Shown one piece after another: positions 4,642 to 6,483 of a stretch of 6,483 nt of DNA. Origin of the DNA: Pseudomonadota bacterium (GTDB taxonomy: Bacteria; Pseudomonadota; Alphaproteobacteria; Rhodospirillales; UBA2165); NCBI GenBank assembly GCA_027592155.1, contig JAQCKY010000139.1, positions 1 to 6,483 on the forward strand. The letters run 5' to 3'. Positions within the stretch are counted from its first letter, which is position 1; each line of letters begins with the position of its first letter. The translations under genes and the position numbers were made by a program. Below the pieces are notes generated by a model. The model made no database searches and had not been told where the DNA came from. It saw only the letters and a list, made by a program, of their open reading frames with translations.

Positions 4642-6483
4642 ATGCATCTTCTAGCCGCCCAACCCGGTGAGATTGTCGACGGTTCCGAAGCCATCGATCT
4701 CGGCCAGTCGCCGGGCGAGATCGTCGTGCTCTCGGCGGCGGCCAGCGATCTTTCGGTGCTGGCGCAGGCGCACCGACGGCTGGATAAAAAGCCGACGCTG
4801 AGGCTCGCCAACCTGTTGGAGCTTCGCCACAACCTCTCGGTCGATACCTATCTGGACGCCACCCTCGCCCACGCCAAGCTGATCGTCGTGCGGCTGTTGG
4901 GGGGCGTCGGCTATTGGCCTTACGGGCTCGACCAGATCACCGAACTGGCCCGCAATCCCGACTTCGCGGTCGCGTTTCTGCCCGGCGACGATCAGCCGGA
5001 TGTGGAACTGACCGACCGCTCGACGGTATCGCCCGAGAACTGCCACCGGCTCTGGCAATATCTGGTGCAAGGCGGGATGGATAACGGCGAGCAGTTCCTG
5101 CGCTTCGCCGCCGGGCTTATTGGGTATGAGACCGAGTGGCTGGAACCTACCCCGCTGATCCGCAGCGGGCTCTATTGGCCCGGCATGCCAAACCCGGGGA
5201 TCGATGAGATTCAGGCGCATTGGCAGAAGGATGCGCCAAAGGCGGCAATCGTCTTCTACCGCGCACTTGTACAAGCGGGGAATCTGAAACCCGTCGATGC
5301 GTTGATAACGAGCCTGGACGAGAATGGCGTTTCCGCCCTGCCGATCTTCGTCTCCAGCCTGAAAGACCTGGTTTCCGCCGAGATGGTCTCCCATCTGCTC
5401 GGCCAAACCGCCGTCGATGTCATTTTGAACTGCACCAGCTTCGCGGTCTCCTCGCCGGGACGGGACCGGTCGGAAACGCCGTTCGATGCTTCGGACTGTC
5501 CGGTTTTCCAGGTCATCTTTTCGGGCGAAAGCCGGGAGGGCTGGCGCGGCGCGACACGGTGCCTGACCCCCACCGACCTCGGCATGAACATCGCCCTGCC
5601 CGAGATCGACGGGCGCATCATCACCCGGGCGGTCTCCTTCAAGGCCCCCGCCACCTACGATGAAGCGACCGAATCCAACATCGTCGAATACCAGCCGGAA
5701 GCCGACCGGATCGAATTCGTCGCGAAACTCGCCGCCGCCTGGGCACGGTTGCGCAACGCCGCGCCCGCAGCGCGGCGCGTCGGCATCATCGTCGCCAATT
5801 ATCCGAACAAGGACGGGCGGCTGTGCAACGGTGTCGGGCTGGATACCCCGGCCAGTGTTGCCCGCGCGCTCGCCGCTCTTCGCACCGAAGGTTATGACGT
5901 CGGCACGGATGTCCCCGCCGACTCCGGCGCCTTGATGAAACTATTGCTGCGCGGGCCGACAAATTCCGGCCAAAAGACCAGTGAGAAGCGAGAAGGCGGT
6001 GTGTCCTTCGGCATGGAAGAGTACCAAGCCTTCTTCGCCGCCTTACCGGTCGAGGTCCGACAGGAAATTACCGAGCGCTGGGGCGCGCCGGAAGACGATC
6101 CGTTTTTCGACGGCGGCGCCTTCACCCTCGCCATTCACCGCTTCGGCAATGCGGTCGTCGCCGTGCAACCGGCGCGGGGATACAACATCGATCCGACCGC
6201 GACCTATCACGATCCCGACCTGGTGCCGCCCCATGGGTACGTCGCCGTTTATGCCTGGCTCCGAACCGCGTTCGACGCCCACGTTGTCATCCATTTCGGC
6301 AAACACGGTAATCTGGAATGGCTGCCGGGTAAGGCGCTGGCGCTGTCCGCCTCTTGTTATCCTGAAGCAATGCTCGGCCCCCTTCCCCACCTCTATCCCT
6401 TCATCGTCAATGATCCCGACGAGGGAACCCAGGCGAAGCGGCGGAGCCAAGCCGTCATCATCGATCATCTGACACCGCCGCTG
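4642..6483 (+). CDS. cobN: CobN, cobaltochelatase large subunit, N-terminal 614 codons (runs off window end)
   Basis: From ATG 4642 the frame is open for 614 codons to the last base. The family is about 1,250 residues, so this is roughly the N-terminal half. CobN is the large subunit of the ATP-dependent cobaltochelatase that inserts Co(II) into hydrogenobyrinate a,c-diamide, and it is homologous to the ChlH/BchH magnesium chelatase subunit. The start MHLLAAQPG is the typical CobN N-terminus. Further matches are VRLLGGVGYWPYG, ANYPNKDGRL-NGVGLDTPAS (about 384-405), the active-site-like HFGKHGNLEW (551-560), LPHLYPFIVNDP and EGTQAKRRSQAVIIDHLTPP near the window end. Two substitutions against the pattern I recall are Cys395 (usually small, as in RLGNGVG) and Asp593 (usually Gly in NDPGEG). 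There is no good Shine-Dalgarno before the ATG, so coupling to cobW, which ends 15 bases earlier, is likely. The full-length frame confirms it is not broken inside the window. Confidence 0.96.
   Translation, partial: MHLLAAQPGEIVDGSEAIDLGQSPGEIVVLSAAASDLSVLAQAHRRLDKKPTLRLANLLELRHNLSVDTYLDATLAHAKLIVVRLLGGVGYWPYGLDQITELARNPDFAVAFLPGDDQPDVELTDRSTVSPENCHRLWQYLVQGGMDNGEQFLRFAAGLIGYETEWLEPTPLIRSGLYWPGMPNPGIDEIQAHWQKDAPKAAIVFYRALVQAGNLKPVDALITSLDENGVSALPIFVSSLKDLVSAEMVSHLLGQTAVDVILNCTSFAVSSPGRDRSETPFDASDCPVFQVIFSGESREGWRGATRCLTPTDLGMNIALPEIDGRIITRAVSFKAPATYDEATESNIVEYQPEADRIEFVAKLAAAWARLRNAAPAARRVGIIVANYPNKDGRLCNGVGLDTPASVARALAALRTEGYDVGTDVPADSGALMKLLLRGPTNSGQKTSEKREGGVSFGMEEYQAFFAALPVEVRQEITERWGAPEDDPFFDGGAFTLAIHRFGNAVVAVQPARGYNIDPTATYHDPDLVPPHGYVAVYAWLRTAFDAHVVIHFGKHGNLEWLPGKALALSASCYPEAMLGPLPHLYPFIVNDPDEGTQAKRRSQAVIIDHLTPPL

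Noticed and set aside
4651..5406. 251-codon open frame on the minus strand
   Set aside because: It lies opposite the strongly supported cobN frame, has no recognisable domain, and long antisense frames are common in GC-rich DNA.

Overview
The window is a cobalamin (vitamin B12) biosynthesis locus from a high-GC bacterium, most likely an alphaproteobacterium. The evidence is a CobW plus CobN pair, which marks the aerobic (late cobalt insertion) pathway, the family-typical protein sequences, and a B12 riboswitch in front of cobU(cobP)-cobW-cobN. Genus cannot be read from the sequence. Gene names follow the Salmonella scheme unless stated.

Layout: (1) 1-123, minus strand: the first 41 codons of cobT, cut by the window edge. 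(2) 124-301: a divergent intergenic region. (3) 302-1725, plus strand: cobS and an alpha-ribazole phosphatase (cobC) joined by a 4-base ATGA overlap. With cobT these make and attach the lower (nucleotide) loop of cobalamin. (4) 1726-2728: a lower-GC two-gene module, a Panacea-domain (DUF4065, SocA-like) antitoxin followed by an overlapping RelE/YafQ-like toxin, with its own promoter. It separates the two cob transcription units without breaking any cob gene. (5) About 2800-2984: a cobalamin riboswitch with a recognisable B12 box. (6) 3025 to the end, plus strand: cobU (cobP), cobW and the N-terminal 614 codons of cobN, closely spaced and presumably one riboswitch-controlled operon. cobN is open to the last base and runs out of the window.

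How the genes work together: CobW handles cobalt and CobN is the large subunit of the cobaltochelatase that inserts it. CobU activates adenosylcobinamide to its GDP form, CobT makes alpha-ribazole phosphate, CobS joins the two, and CobC removes the phosphate. The riboswitch lets finished coenzyme shut off the cobU-cobW-cobN arm. The toxin-antitoxin pair has no evident role in B12 synthesis and looks like a later arrival.

The B12 genes are largely textbook. The part most worth a second look is the toxin-antitoxin cassette, where a toxin that keeps the YafQ catalytic pattern is paired with a Panacea antitoxin rather than a DinJ-type one.
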